Below, in pieces: positions 35,691-45,137 of a stretch of 64,000 nt of DNA. The DNA is taken from positions 84,716-148,715 of the forward strand of contig JAKPDO010000043.1 in NCBI GenBank assembly GCA_029552545.1, in the 5' to 3' direction. Below the pieces are notes generated by a model, which saw only the letters and a list, made by a program, of their open reading frames with translations, did not search any database and had not been told where the DNA came from. Both the position numbers and the translations under genes were made by a program. This DNA is from Planctomycetota bacterium. GTDB taxonomy: Bacteria > Planctomycetota > Phycisphaerae > Sedimentisphaerales > Anaerohalosphaeraceae. The stretch's first letter is position 1. Every line of letters starts with the position of its first letter.

Positions 35691-37805
35691 ATGTTCTCAA
35701 TACATCGAGTCGAAAAAATGATTGGCGGGAAGATGCTCTCGCTGGAGACCGGGCAAATCGCCCGCCAAGCTCATGGAGCAGTCGTTGCTCAAATCGGTCA
35801 AACAATGGTTTTATCTACCGTTGTCTCAGCAGAGCAGAGGTCGGAGGAGATTGATTATTTCCCCTTGAATGTGGAGTATCGGGAAAAATACAGTGCCGCC
35901 GGCCGGTTTCCGGGGGGATTCATCAAAAGAGAGGGAAGACCTACGACGAAGGAAATCCTGACCGCCCGGATGATTGACCGACCCATCCGTCCTCTTTTTC
36001 CGGACGGGTATTTCAATGAGGTTCAGATTATTGCAACGGTTCTCAGTGCCGACCCTCTTTATGACCCTGATGTCCTGGCAATGATTGCTTCCAGCGCCGC
36101 TCTGGCCATCAGCAAGATTCCTTTTTTGGGTCCGGTTGGGGCCTGCCGGCTGAGCCGTGTGGACGGCAAATACATCTTTTTCCCCACGTATGATGAACGG
36201 GAAAAAAGTGATTTTAATTTGGTTTTGGCCGGCCGACGCGAAGCCGTCAATATGATCGAAGTCGATGCCAAACAGATTCCCGAAGAGCAGGCTGCGGATG
36301 CAATTGCCCAGGCGCATCAGGTTGTCCGACAGGTCTGCGACCTGATTGATGAACTGGCTGCCCGATGCGGTCAGGAAAAGGAAATGACAGCATCCGAGCT
36401 TGATCCGCAGCTTGTAGCGGAGATTACGGAAAAGACCTCGGCGGCTTATCGTCAGGCCTACCAGATTCACGGCAAGAGTGAGCGAAAGCTGGCTCTTGAG
36501 CAGATTGCCGAGCAGATTGTAGCGGAGTACGTGGTGCCTGAAAATGCTGAGCCCAGGGCGACGCTTCGGGACGTAAAGCGTATTCTCGAGAAGGTCCAGC
36601 GGACGGAGGTTCGCAAACTCCTTCTCGAAGGCAAACGTCCCGACGGGCGCCGGTTCACGGAGCTGCGTCCGATTTCCTGTCAGGTGGGTCTTCTGCCCCG
36701 TTCCCACGGTTCTGCGCTCTTTACCCGCGGGGAGACTCAGGCGTTGGTAACCTGCACGCTCGGTACAGGCCGGGATGAGCAGACGATTGACGGCCTGACG
36801 GAGGAATATGCCCAGAGTTTTATGCTGCATTACAATTTCCCGCCGTTTTGTGTAGGAGAAGTGCGTCCGGTTCGCGGTCCCAGCCGTCGTGAAATCGGAC
36901 ATGGTGCCCTGGCGGAGAAGGCCCTTGAGCAGGTCAACCCCAAAGAAGAAGATTTTCCCTATACCATTAAAATCGTTTCGGACATTACGGAGTCCAACGG
37001 TTCCAGTTCGATGGCCTCCGTTTGCGGAGGCACACTGGCTCTGATGGATGCGGGCGTTCCCATTCTGAAGCCGGTGGCGGGCATCTCCATTGGGCTGGTT
37101 ACGGAAGGAAGCCGGTATGAACTGCTGACCGATATTATCGGGGACGAAGACCATTACGGCGATATGGATTTTAAGATTGCCGGCACGGATACGGGAATTA
37201 CCGCCATTCAGCTGGATATCAAGGCCGAAGGACTTCCTCACGAGATTATGGTGGCGGCGATGGAGCGGGCTCGCCAGGCACGTCTGCAGATTCTGGAAAT
37301 TATGAAGCAGACCATTGAGAAGCCGCGTCCGGCTCTGAGTCCTTATGCCCCGAAGATTATCACCATCAAGATTGACCCGGAATACATCGGCAAAGTGATT
37401 GGTCCTTCCGGCAAGATGGTCAAGAGCATTCAGGAGCAGACGGGCTCTTTGATTGAAATTGAAGAAGACGGGACGATTTCCATCAGCTGTGTCGGCGGCG
37501 ACGGGCATTTGGTCGCGCGGGATATCATTGAAGCGATGACCACGCCGCCGCAGGTCGGGCGGATTTACCGGAATGCCAAAGTTGTGGCCGCCAAGGATTT
37601 CGGTGTGTTTGTGGAAATTACCCCGGGTGTGGAAGGACTATGCCATATCAGCGAATTGTCGGACGGATATGTCAAAAATGTCCAGGATGTCTGCAAGGTC
37701 GGAGATACCATTGATGTAAAACTGATTTCCATCGATGAGCAGGGGCGTTTTAAGCTCAGCCGGAAAGCTGTCCTGCAGGAGAAGGGAATCAGCGAGAAAA
37801 AATAA
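35691..37805 (+). CDS. pnp: Polynucleotide phosphorylase
   Basis: 704 residues: two RNase PH domains (about 1-220 and 310-550), a KH domain (PEYIGKVIGPSGKMVKSIQEQTGSLIEIEEDG, about 555-610) and an S1 domain (GRIYRNAKVVAAKDFGVFVEITPGVEGLCHISELSDGYV). The second core has the catalytic ESNGSSSMASVCGGTLALMDAG and DEDHYGDMDFKIAGT motifs. A 3'-to-5' phosphorolytic exoribonuclease for mRNA turnover. Length slightly short but complete. Confidence 0.97.
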   Translation: MFSIHRVEKMIGGKMLSLETGQIARQAHGAVVAQIGQTMVLSTVVSAEQRSEEIDYFPLNVEYREKYSAAGRFPGGFIKREGRPTTKEILTARMIDRPIRPLFPDGYFNEVQIIATVLSADPLYDPDVLAMIASSAALAISKIPFLGPVGACRLSRVDGKYIFFPTYDEREKSDFNLVLAGRREAVNMIEVDAKQIPEEQAADAIAQAHQVVRQVCDLIDELAARCGQEKEMTASELDPQLVAEITEKTSAAYRQAYQIHGKSERKLALEQIAEQIVAEYVVPENAEPRATLRDVKRILEKVQRTEVRKLLLEGKRPDGRRFTELRPISCQVGLLPRSHGSALFTRGETQALVTCTLGTGRDEQTIDGLTEEYAQSFMLHYNFPPFCVGEVRPVRGPSRREIGHGALAEKALEQVNPKEEDFPYTIKIVSDITESNGSSSMASVCGGTLALMDAGVPILKPVAGISIGLVTEGSRYELLTDIIGDEDHYGDMDFKIAGTDTGITAIQLDIKAEGLPHEIMVAAMERARQARLQILEIMKQTIEKPRPALSPYAPKIITIKIDPEYIGKVIGPSGKMVKSIQEQTGSLIEIEEDGTISISCVGGDGHLVARDIIEAMTTPPQVGRIYRNAKVVAAKDFGVFVEITPGVEGLCHISELSDGYVKNVQDVCKVGDTIDVKLISIDEQGRFKLSRKAVLQEKGISEKK

Positions 37806-37922
37806 ATTCGGTGAAGTCCTGCCGCAGCGGGAAGGGGTGAAAATGCTCCTGTGACCAGCACGGCGGCAGAGTGGGCGAAATGACGGAAAAACCTCTTGGC
37901 GTTCGCAGAGGGAGGGACAAGG

Positions 37923-38198
37923 ATGACAGGGACAGTGAAATGGTTTGATCCTGTCAAGGGATTTGGATTTATTTTCGGACCGGACGGGCAGGATGTATTT
38001 GTCCATTATACCGCTATTCTGCAGGAAGGATATCGGCGTCTGGTTCATGACCAGCTTGTGGAATATGACTGGGTCCGGACCCCAAAGGGGCTTCAGGCTC
38101 GAAATGTCCGGGTGATTGCCGTACAACCCCCGAAAGGAAAACTTCCGGCGTCCGAAAAAACCGCACAGAAACCGACGCGGAAAAAGGAAAAAGAGTAG
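37923..38198 (+). CDS. Cold-shock domain protein
   Basis: 91 residues from the ATG at 37923, directly after GGAGGGACAAGG; the in-frame ATG at 37896 lacks this. Cold-shock fold with both RNA-binding motifs, KWFDPVKGFGFIF (RNP1 region) and DVFVHYTAI (RNP2), then a basic Lys-rich tail (PKGKLPASEKTAQKPTRKKEKE) not found in minimal Csp proteins. A likely single-strand RNA chaperone. Confidence 0.9.
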   Translation: MTGTVKWFDPVKGFGFIFGPDGQDVFVHYTAILQEGYRRLVHDQLVEYDWVRTPKGLQARNVRVIAVQPPKGKLPASEKTAQKPTRKKEKE

Positions 38199-38212
38199 TC
38201 TTTTCCGGATGC

Positions 38213-39658
38213 ATGATGGGCAAAAAGCCGGTTATTTTGGTTGCCGATGAGGAGCGCCAGCATGCGGATGCGCTGGAGGGACTCTTTTTGGATTCCATTC
38301 AGGTCCTCTGGGTACAGACAACCCGCCAAGCCCTTGATGCTCTCCAAAATGAGGGGCTTTGTTTGGTGATTTGCGATTTGAACCTCAACGGGGGGACGGA
38401 TGGTTTTGTTCTTCTGGAAGCGGTCAAGGTCCGTCGTGCTGCTGTTCCGGTTGTCATTACCTCTTCTTCCCCTACGATTGAGACCTGCAAACAGGCCATG
38501 CGGCGGGGGGCCTGGGATTATCTGGCCAAACCGGTGCCTCCGGAGCAGCTGCGGACTCTGGTCGAGCAGGCCGTCCCCGGTATCCTGCAGACAAAAGTAG
38601 TTGATGATTTTGTCTTCCCCGGTGTGCACAGCCGGAGCCCTCTGATGCAGAGTGTCTATCGCATCCTTCGCCGCGTTGCCCCGACGGATTTGAGTGTGCT
38701 GATTGAAGGGGAATCCGGGACAGGCAAGGAGCTGACCGCGAGGGCTCTTCACGAAAATTCGCGTCGTAAGGACGGACCTTTCTGTCCAATCAATTGTGCA
38801 GGTCTGGCGGAGACGCTTCTGGAAAGTGAACTTTTCGGTCATGTAAAAGGGGCTTTCACGGGGGCCACCGGCGACAGAAAGGGACTTTTCCAGATTGCCG
38901 ATGGAGGAACACTTTTTCTGGACGAAATCGGGGATATGCCTTTGCCAATGCAGGCCAAGCTGCTGCGGGTTCTCGAGGATGGAATCATTCGTCCCGTCGG
39001 AGCCAGCCATTCTATTGTTGTGGATGTTCGGGTGATCAGTGCAACCAATCATGACCTGGCGGCACTGGTGGAGCAAAAAAAATTTCGTCAGGATTTGTAT
39101 TTCCGCATCAAAGAGGCGGCTGTTACGCTTCCTCCTCTTCGAAAGCGTCCGCAGGACATCCCGGAACTGTTCGGGTATTTTCTCAAGGAGGCGTGTGAAG
39201 ACACCGGACGGGATATTCACCTGATTACGGAACCGGCTATGCGGGCGCTGATGGCTTATTCCTGGCCGGGGAATATCCGTCAGTTGAGAAATGTCGTGCG
39301 GACAATGGTTGTGATGTGTGAGAAAGATATCCTGGATTTGCAGGATTTGCCGCCGGAGATTTCCCGTCTCAAACAGCTGGAAGCTCCTTCGCCGACTTCA
39401 TATACAGATGAAGGAGGTCTGGTGGAGTTGGACAAAAAAGAGAAAGAGCCGATTGTTTTGAATGCCTTTTCGGCCGGAGCTGCCGAAGGCGGCGACTCGT
39501 TTTTCAGGGAGATGGCGGGCAAATCACTGGAGGAGGTCGAACGCGAACACATCCGGCGAACGCTCGAAATGACCGGACATAATCGCGCTGAAGCGGCGCG
39601 TATCCTGAAAATCGGAGAACGCACGCTTTACCGAAAAATCAAGGAGTACAATCTATAA
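38213..39658 (+). CDS. Sigma-54-dependent NtrC-type response regulator
   Basis: 481 residues with three domains: receiver (about 1-125; [13 protein letters not shown] with the acceptor Asp and [10 protein letters not shown] with the Lys), AAA+ sigma-54 interaction domain (about 145-385; Walker [30 protein letters not shown] with the GAFTGA loop, Walker [12 protein letters not shown]), and a Fis-type HTH ([27 protein letters not shown]). Expected to open sigma-54 promoters when phosphorylated. No kinase gene adjoins it, so its partner and regulon are not visible. Confidence 0.95.
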   Translation: MMGKKPVILVADEERQHADALEGLFLDSIQVLWVQTTRQALDALQNEGLCLVICDLNLNGGTDGFVLLEAVKVRRAAVPVVITSSSPTIETCKQAMRRGAWDYLAKPVPPEQLRTLVEQAVPGILQTKVVDDFVFPGVHSRSPLMQSVYRILRRVAPTDLSVLIEGESGTGKELTARALHENSRRKDGPFCPINCAGLAETLLESELFGHVKGAFTGATGDRKGLFQIADGGTLFLDEIGDMPLPMQAKLLRVLEDGIIRPVGASHSIVVDVRVISATNHDLAALVEQKKFRQDLYFRIKEAAVTLPPLRKRPQDIPELFGYFLKEACEDTGRDIHLITEPAMRALMAYSWPGNIRQLRNVVRTMVVMCEKDILDLQDLPPEISRLKQLEAPSPTSYTDEGGLVELDKKEKEPIVLNAFSAGAAEGGDSFFREMAGKSLEEVEREHIRRTLEMTGHNRAEAARILKIGERTLYRKIKEYNL

Positions 39659-40672
39659 ATCCCGCTCGACGGCTTGAGCGACTTTCCTGAGTCGGACCAT
39701 CAGTTGAGTCAGCACTTCCGGTGTGATCGATTGGGCTCCATCCGAGAGCGCATGTTCAGGGTCAGGATGACACTCGATAAGCAGACCGTCGGCACCTGCG
39801 GCAACGGCGGCTAAACACATAGAAGGAACCATATAAGCATGTCCTGTACCGTGAGAAGGGTCAACGACAATCGGCAGGTGGGTCCGCTCCCGCAGGGCGG
39901 GAATAATCGCCAGCGGCAGTGTGTTGCGAACATAGGTTTCAAATGTGCGGATACCTCGTTCACAAAGAATCACATTGGGATTGCCGGCATTGATAATATA
40001 CTCGGCGGCCAGAAGAAACTCATCCAGTGTGGCGCTCATTCCTCGTTTGAGCAAAACCGGTTTTTTCGTTTGGCCAATCGCTTCCAGCAGCGGATAATGC
40101 TGCATATTGCGGGCACCGATTTGCAGAACATCGGCCACCGGAAGAATCTCTTCGATTTGTTCCAAACCAACCACTTCGGTTACAATGGCCAATCCAGTCT
40201 CCTGTCTGGCTTCTGCAAGCAGTTCCAGCCCCTTTTTGCCGAGCCCCTGGTGGCTGTAGGGGCTGGTGCGGGGCTTGAAGGCGCCTCCGCGAAAGCCGAT
40301 ACATCCGGCTGCGGCGGCCTGACGGGCGGTCTGAAGAACCTGCTCGCGGCTTTCTACAGCGCAGGGACCGGCGATGACGCCGATTTTTGTTCCCCCGATA
40401 GGAAATTGTTTTGGACCAATGGAGATAACGGTGCGTTCTTTTTTGACTTCGAGAGAAGCCATTTTGTAAGGGGCCAGAATCGGCACAATCTTTTCCACCA
40501 TCGGTGCATTTTCAATGGCTCCCTTGTCCACGGCCCGTTTATCGCCCAGACAGGCAATTACGGTACGATCTGTGCCGTAAATAATATGTTCTTTCAGCCC
40601 GTACTCTCGGACTAATTTAACGACGTGCTGAATATGGGCTTCTGATGCCCCTGGTTTCATTACAACAATCAT
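39653..40672 (-). CDS. aroF: 3-deoxy-7-phosphoheptulonate synthase
   Basis: 339 residues on the minus strand. The N-terminal 70 residues ([25 protein letters not shown]) form the ferredoxin-like regulatory domain of the type I-beta (Thermotoga-like) class; the rest is the (beta/alpha)8 barrel with [82 protein letters not shown] and [15 protein letters not shown]. First step of aromatic amino-acid synthesis. The tail overlaps the NtrC-type gene by 6 bp, convergent. Confidence 0.94.
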   Translation of the reverse strand: MIVVMKPGASEAHIQHVVKLVREYGLKEHIIYGTDRTVIACLGDKRAVDKGAIENAPMVEKIVPILAPYKMASLEVKKERTVISIGPKQFPIGGTKIGVIAGPCAVESREQVLQTARQAAAAGCIGFRGGAFKPRTSPYSHQGLGKKGLELLAEARQETGLAIVTEVVGLEQIEEILPVADVLQIGARNMQHYPLLEAIGQTKKPVLLKRGMSATLDEFLLAAEYIINAGNPNVILCERGIRTFETYVRNTLPLAIIPALRERTHLPIVVDPSHGTGHAYMVPSMCLAAVAAGADGLLIECHPDPEHALSDGAQSITPEVLTQLMVRLRKVAQAVERDL

Positions 40673-40766
40673 ATTGTTTTTCTTTCCGGAATCGTGAACG
40701 CTTAAGAAAAAGGAAATCTAACATCCGCAGAAAGTTTTTTCAAGGAAGCAAAAGATTAGAAAGATT

Positions 40767-40795
40767 TTGACCCTGACATCTCCGCAGGATAAAAT
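40767..40795 (+). promoter_or_regulatory. Candidate promoter of the phosphodiesterase gene
   Basis: TTGACC (40767-40772), 17 bp, TAAAAT (40790-40795). The -10 lies inside an inverted repeat CAGGAT-AAA-ATCCTG (40785-40799), a possible operator. GTG start at 40820. Confidence 0.55.
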
Positions 40796-40819
40796 CCTGA
40801 ATAAAAGAGCGGGGTTACT

Positions 40820-41467
40820 GTGAAACTTTTATTGTTGGCAGATTTGCATAACAGGGTTGAGGGACTGGAAGCCATTGCGGGGGGATATGATGCAGTGCTT
40901 TTGGCGGGAGATATCGCCAATTTCGGGGGATTAGAAAAAGCAGAGCAAATACTCACTATTCTGGAGAAGCATTGTCCGCTCATCTTGGGGGTTTTAGGGA
41001 ATTGTGACCCTTCGGGTGTTGAAGATTTGCTGCAGGAGAGGGGGGCGTTGTTGGACGGAAAAGTTGTAGAACATCAGAATTTTAACTTTGCAGGGATAAG
41101 TGGAACGGAGCCGTCTGCATTTAATCGGGAAAAAGAGTATCCCAATTCTCCATTTCTAAAGAGTCTTCCAACAATAAAATCCGTTTTGAAGCCGAACAGC
41201 CCCTTCGTATTTGTTTCCCATCAGCCCCCATTCAATACATCTGTAGATAAGTTTGCACGAGGTCAGCATACGGGAAGCCGTGCTATACGAACCTTTATTG
41301 AACAGACTCAGCCGATTCTTGCTGTTTCCGGTCATATTCATGAAGCCGTATCAACGGATAAAATCGGCAGAACAATTCTTGTAAATCCCGGCCCATTTAA
41401 GAATGGGCTTTACGCAACCGCTGAGATAAACGGGACTTGCGTTGATATCCAGTTTAAGTCTCTTTAG
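40820..41467 (+). CDS. Metallophosphoesterase, YfcE-like
   Basis: 215 residues, GTG start after AGAGCGGGG. Calcineurin-like metal-binding motifs in order: DLHNR, LAGDIANFG, LGNCDPSG, FVSHQPPF, VSGHIHEAV. The HxH end (HIHE) is complete. Probably a nucleotide or cyclic-nucleotide phosphodiesterase; substrate not visible. Confidence 0.88.
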   Translation: MKLLLLADLHNRVEGLEAIAGGYDAVLLAGDIANFGGLEKAEQILTILEKHCPLILGVLGNCDPSGVEDLLQERGALLDGKVVEHQNFNFAGISGTEPSAFNREKEYPNSPFLKSLPTIKSVLKPNSPFVFVSHQPPFNTSVDKFARGQHTGSRAIRTFIEQTQPILAVSGHIHEAVSTDKIGRTILVNPGPFKNGLYATAEINGTCVDIQFKSL

Positions 41468-41536
41468 AGAATGTGCTCTTTTTTTATTTTTTAACAAAAA
41501 TCTAACGTGCATAAGAACAAAAACTAAATAAGAACA

Positions 41537-41550
41537 TATACTAATTAGTA
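41537..41550 (+). promoter_or_regulatory. Palindrome at the Fur-family gene, likely operator
   Basis: The 12-bp perfect palindrome TACTAATTAGTA (41539-41550) overlaps a possible -10 (TATACT, 41537-41542) 16 bp upstream of the regulator start. It is AT-rich like Fur/PerR boxes but does not match a complete 19-bp box. Confidence 0.4.
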
Positions 41551-41565
41551 AAAAAATTAAAATTG

Positions 41566-42051
41566 ATGTCTAATTCAGCGAAAACAATAGAAGAAAGGAT
41601 GAAAGAGTTCGAAACCCTCTGCCGGTCTAAAGGGTTAAAAATCACCCCGCAGCGTTTGAGGGTCTTCAAGGTTTTGCTGGAGTCCAAGGACCACCCGACG
41701 GCGGAAGAGGTCTATCAGCAGGTTCGACGGGAGATGCCGAGCATCTCTCTGGACACGGTCAACCGGACACTCAATACTCTGCTCCAAATCGGGGCGGCTT
41801 TTCTGGTGGAAGGGACCGGTCAGCCGAAGCGTTATGACGGCGGATTAGAAGACCATCAGCATTTTCGCTGTCTCCAATGCGGAGCTGTGATTGATTTCAA
41901 TTACGAGCCCTATAAAAGCATTGAGGTGCCTCCGCATTTGAAAGAGCAATTTACGGTTTTACGCAAAAGCGTCTATTTTGAGGGAATTTGTAAACGCTGT
42001 TCAGAATCAAAGGAACAATTGAAAGAAGGGAGAAATCCAGTATGTCAGTAA
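41566..42051 (+). CDS. Fur family regulator, PerR-like
   Basis: 161 residues from the ATG at 41566 (a TTG directly before it is also in frame). The N-terminal winged helix ([54 protein letters not shown]) and the dimer domain with the structural zinc pair CLQCG and CKRCS are clear; HQHFRC supplies metal ligands. It heads a rubrerythrin-Tpx-flavodiiron-ferritin block, so it is most likely a peroxide sensor. The end overlaps the rubrerythrin start by 10 bp, so the two are co-transcribed. Confidence 0.92.
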   Translation: MSNSAKTIEERMKEFETLCRSKGLKITPQRLRVFKVLLESKDHPTAEEVYQQVRREMPSISLDTVNRTLNTLLQIGAAFLVEGTGQPKRYDGGLEDHQHFRCLQCGAVIDFNYEPYKSIEVPPHLKEQFTVLRKSVYFEGICKRCSESKEQLKEGRNPVCQ

Positions 42052-42614
42052 AAGGAACCAAGACGGAGAAGAATTTGCTGACGGCCTTTGCCGGAGAATC
42101 TCAGGCCCGCAATCGGTACACGTATTTTGCCGGTCAGGCCAAGAAGGAAGGGTATGAGCAGATAGCCGCAATTTTCATAGAAACAGCGGAGCAGGAGAAA
42201 GAGCATGCGAAACGTTTGTTCAAATTTTTAGAAGGCGGTGAGGTTGAAATTTGTGCAGCTTTTCCGGCCGGTGTGATTGGGACAACGGAACAAAATCTGG
42301 CAGAAGCGGCACATGGGGAAAACTACGAGACAACTGTTATGTATCCGGAATTTGCCAAAACGGCCGAACAGGAAGGGTTTAAGGAAATTGCCGGCGTGTT
42401 CCGCAGGATAGCGGTGGCAGAGGCCAGACATCGCGATCGATATCTGGCTTTACAGGCAAATATTAAAGAAGGAAAGGTATTCAAGCGGTCCCAGCCGCAG
42501 CGCTGGGTATGCAGGAACTGCGGATACGTCCACGAAGGGCTTGAAGCCCCGGGAACCTGTCCGGCTTGTGCTCATCCGCAGGCCTTTTTTGAATTGGAAG
42601 CGGTGAATTATTAA
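42042..42614 (+). CDS. rbr: Rubrerythrin
   Basis: 190 residues. Four-helix di-iron domain ([19 protein letters not shown] with the first Glu ligand, [37 protein letters not shown]) and a C-terminal rubredoxin domain ([26 protein letters not shown]). Reduces hydrogen peroxide to water in anaerobes using reduced rubredoxin; the rubredoxin at 50161 is a possible donor. Confidence 0.95.
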   Translation: MSVKGTKTEKNLLTAFAGESQARNRYTYFAGQAKKEGYEQIAAIFIETAEQEKEHAKRLFKFLEGGEVEICAAFPAGVIGTTEQNLAEAAHGENYETTVMYPEFAKTAEQEGFKEIAGVFRRIAVAEARHRDRYLALQANIKEGKVFKRSQPQRWVCRNCGYVHEGLEAPGTCPACAHPQAFFELEAVNY

Positions 42615-42648
42615 TTGTTGAAATAACCAAGCCGGAGGGGACGGTTTG

Positions 42649-42708
42649 CCTTTCAGGAAAGTTCCGGCCGGCCGAGGAGACCCCAGATCGGTCGGGCTTC
42701 CTGAAAGG
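42649..42708 (+). promoter_or_regulatory. Stem-loop covering the tpx ribosome binding site
   Basis: Perfect 11-bp inverted repeat CCTTTCAGGAA (42649-42659) and TTCCTGAAAGG (42698-42708). An inner 7-bp stem CCGGCCG (42664-42670) with CGGTCGG (42689-42695) stacks inside. The outer 3' arm contains the AAAGG of the Shine-Dalgarno for the ATG at 42718. There is no T-run after it, which argues against a terminator. Likely controls translation of tpx by hiding the site. Confidence 0.6.
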
Positions 42709-42717
42709 ATTTTGGAA

Positions 42718-43314
42718 ATGATGAAAAAAACGTTTCTATTCGGCTTTATTCTGACAGTCGTTTTTGGATTCGGCTGCAAAACGGAAAGGACCTCAGATAT
42801 GAAGGAACGAAAAGGAATCATCACATTTAAAGGGACCCCTCTGACTCTAATCGGCAGAGAGTTGAAAGTAAACGATACGCTTCCGGATGCCGTTTTAACC
42901 GCTCCGGACTTGTCTGAGGTGAACTTGTCGGATTTCCGGGGCAAGACGCTGATTCTTTCTACCGTTCCATCTCTGGATACCGGTGTGTGCGATTTGCAGA
43001 CGCGGCGTTTTAATGAGGAAGCCAAAAAGCTCGGGGACAAAGTTGTTATCTTAACGGTGAGTATGGATTTGCCGTTTGCACAGAAACGATGGTGCGGCGC
43101 CGCCGGTGCAGAGCATGTACGAGTGGCCTCCGATTACAAAGAGGCGGCTTTTGCCAAGGCGACTGGTTTGCTGATAAAAGAGCTGCACCTGCTGGCTCGT
43201 TCTGTTATGATTGTTGATAAAAACGGCAAAGTCGTCTATATCCAGCTGGTGCCTGAAGTGGCGACTGAGCCGGATTATGATGCAGTGCTGAATGCTTTGT
43301 CAATGATGCGATAA
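42718..43314 (+). CDS. tpx: Lipoprotein thiol peroxidase
   Basis: 198 residues from the ATG at 42718; the longer frame back to 42646 runs into the stem-loop and gives a poor N-terminus. Signal peptide with lipobox GFGC, Cys20. Tpx family: peroxidatic Cys91 in STVPSLDTGVCDLQTRRF and resolving Cys126 in DLPFAQKRWCGAAGAEHV. A lipid-anchored Tpx is less usual than the cytosolic form; it would protect the envelope from peroxide. Part of the oxidative-stress block. Confidence 0.9.
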   Translation: MMKKTFLFGFILTVVFGFGCKTERTSDMKERKGIITFKGTPLTLIGRELKVNDTLPDAVLTAPDLSEVNLSDFRGKTLILSTVPSLDTGVCDLQTRRFNEEAKKLGDKVVILTVSMDLPFAQKRWCGAAGAEHVRVASDYKEAAFAKATGLLIKELHLLARSVMIVDKNGKVVYIQLVPEVATEPDYDAVLNALSMMR

Positions 43315-43348
43315 GATGTTTTATGTTTTGCTTTTCAGGAGAAATCCG

Positions 43349-44530
43349 ATGAACACGCTGGCTGAACGTGTATATGCTGTGGGGGTCCAGCATTGGGACC
43401 GACGGCTTTTTGATGAATTGATTCCGCTGCCGGATGGAACCAGCTACAATGCCTATCTGATTAAAGGCAATCAGAAGACGGCTTTGCTGGATACAGTTGA
43501 TCCGGCTAAAACCTCTGAACTGATTGACCATTTGGTTCAGACAGGGATTGAAAAGCTGGATTACATCGTCAGCCATCACGCCGAACAGGACCATTCCGGC
43601 AGCATTCCCGATGTGCTGTTGATGTATCCGGAAGCCAAAGTGGTGACCAATCCGAAGTGCAAATCGATGCTGATGGAGCACCTGCGGCTGGAAGAAGAGC
43701 AGTTTATCACCGTTGAAGACGGTCAGGAACTGTCTTTGGGTGATAAGACTCTTCGGTTTATCTATACGCCGTGGGTGCACTGGCCGGAAACAATGTGTAC
43801 CTGGCTGCCGGAAGACCGGATTTTGTTCAGCTGCGACTTTTTTGGGTCGCATCAGGCGACCAGCCGGCTTTTTGTGGAGGATGAACCAACGGTTTATGAG
43901 GCGGCCAAACGCTACTATGCAGAGATTATGATGCCGTTCCGTTCGGCTATTCGGGGCAATCTGAAGAAGATTGAATCCCTCGACATTCGTCTGATTGCTC
44001 CCAGCCACGGACCGGTTTATCCCAGGCCGTCCTTTATTATGGATGCTTACCGCGACTGGATCAGCGATGATGTCAAGAATGAGGTGGTGGTTGCGTTTGT
44101 GTCTATGCACGACAGCACCCGTCGGATGGCGGAGTATTTTACGGAGGCCCTGGCATCCAGAAATATCCGTGTGCAGCTGTTCAATATTACCGGCGGAGAT
44201 GTCGGTAAACTGGCGATCTCTCTGGTTGACGCAGCCACAGTAGTTTTGGCAACGCCCACGGTTTTGACGGGGCCTCATCCGAATGCGGCCTATGCGGCGA
44301 TGCTGGTCAATGCCCTGCGGCCGAAAACCCGGTTTGTCGGGTTAATCGGCTCATACGGCTGGGGCGGCAAAATGCCGGAACAGATGACCTCGCTCCTGAG
44401 CGGGCTGAAGGCGGAAATGCTGCCGCCGGTCATTGCCAAAGGGTATCCGACCGAAGCCGTCTTTACTGCACTGGATGAGTTGGCGGAGACTATTTTGAAT
44501 CGTCACCGACAGGCGGGTCTTTGCCAATAA
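43349..44530 (+). CDS. FprA-type flavodiiron protein
   Basis: 393 residues from the ATG at 43349, with AGGAGA upstream; the in-frame ATG at 43316 is rejected for lack of a good site. The beta-lactamase-like domain holds the di-iron ligands: SHHAEQDHSG (His77, Glu79, Asp81, His82), YTPWVHWPETM, CDFFGSH. The C-terminal flavodoxin domain binds FMN (VSMHDSTRRMAEYFTEAL, PTVLTGPHPNAAYAAMLV). It reduces oxygen or NO to water or N2O. Usual partner is rubredoxin or NADH-rubredoxin reductase. Confidence 0.93.
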   Translation: MNTLAERVYAVGVQHWDRRLFDELIPLPDGTSYNAYLIKGNQKTALLDTVDPAKTSELIDHLVQTGIEKLDYIVSHHAEQDHSGSIPDVLLMYPEAKVVTNPKCKSMLMEHLRLEEEQFITVEDGQELSLGDKTLRFIYTPWVHWPETMCTWLPEDRILFSCDFFGSHQATSRLFVEDEPTVYEAAKRYYAEIMMPFRSAIRGNLKKIESLDIRLIAPSHGPVYPRPSFIMDAYRDWISDDVKNEVVVAFVSMHDSTRRMAEYFTEALASRNIRVQLFNITGGDVGKLAISLVDAATVVLATPTVLTGPHPNAAYAAMLVNALRPKTRFVGLIGSYGWGGKMPEQMTSLLSGLKAEMLPPVIAKGYPTEAVFTALDELAETILNRHRQAGLCQ

Positions 44531-44551
44531 TCCAAAAAGAAAAACTACAGA

Positions 44552-44579
44552 TTGCAAAAGAAATGGAGTGCTGTAAAAT
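44552..44579 (+). promoter_or_regulatory. Candidate promoter of ferritin
   Basis: TTGCAA (44552-44557), 16 bp, TAAAAT (44574-44579) preceded by TG; start codon 56 bp further. Confidence 0.4.
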
Positions 44580-44635
44580 ACTAACGGATAAAAGCGGTTT
44601 GTTGAAACCGAAAAGAAGGGAAAGGGGAGATTGTT

Positions 44636-45133
44636 ATGATTTCTAAAGTTATCGAAAAGGCCTTCAATGACCAGCTGGCTGCGGAAACCTATTCGGCTTA
44701 TCTGTACTGGTCTATGTCAGCCGCCCTGGAGGAGATGCAGCTGCCCGGCTTTGCTCACTGGATGCGGGCCCAGGCCCAGGAAGAGATGAACCATGCCGTA
44801 AAGTTTTACCATCACATTGTGGAGCGAGGCGGCCGGGTCAAATTAGGGGCCATTGCCGCTCCGCCGGCCGAGTGGGAATCTCCGGCAAAGATGTTTGAAG
44901 AGGTTCTCAAGCATGAACGGCACGTGACCGCTTTGATTCATAAACTGGTCGAAACAGCCGCCCAGGAAAAGGATTATGCCGCCGGCGTGTTTCTCCAGTG
45001 GTTTGTTAATGAACAGGTGGAAGAAGAAGCCGCTGCGGAACTCATTTTGTCAAAAATCAAAATGATTCAGGACAGCAAAGGCGGTTTGTATATGCTTGAT
45101 AAGGAAATGGGACAGCGTGGTGCGGGAGACTAA
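44636..45133 (+). CDS. ftn: Bacterial non-haem ferritin
   Basis: 165 residues, GGGGAG before the start. Four-helix ferritin: LAAETYSAYLYWSMSAALEEM, WMRAQAQEEMNHAVKFYHHI (the ExxH ferroxidase centre), and FLQWFVNEQVEEEAAAELIL. Stores iron as ferric mineral. It fits the block of oxygen-protection genes by taking up iron set free in oxidative damage. Next gene starts 4 bp after the stop. Confidence 0.95.
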   Translation: MISKVIEKAFNDQLAAETYSAYLYWSMSAALEEMQLPGFAHWMRAQAQEEMNHAVKFYHHIVERGGRVKLGAIAAPPAEWESPAKMFEEVLKHERHVTALIHKLVETAAQEKDYAAGVFLQWFVNEQVEEEAAAELILSKIKMIQDSKGGLYMLDKEMGQRGAGD

Positions 45134-45137
45134 AATT

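Noticed and set aside
35826..37508. 560-residue frame antisense to pnp
   Set aside because: It is the mirror of a fully convincing pnp gene; codon pattern and motifs belong to the plus strand.
41466..41485. Terminator after the phosphodiesterase gene
   Set aside because: AGAG/CTCT before a T-run gives only a 4-bp stem, too weak to call.
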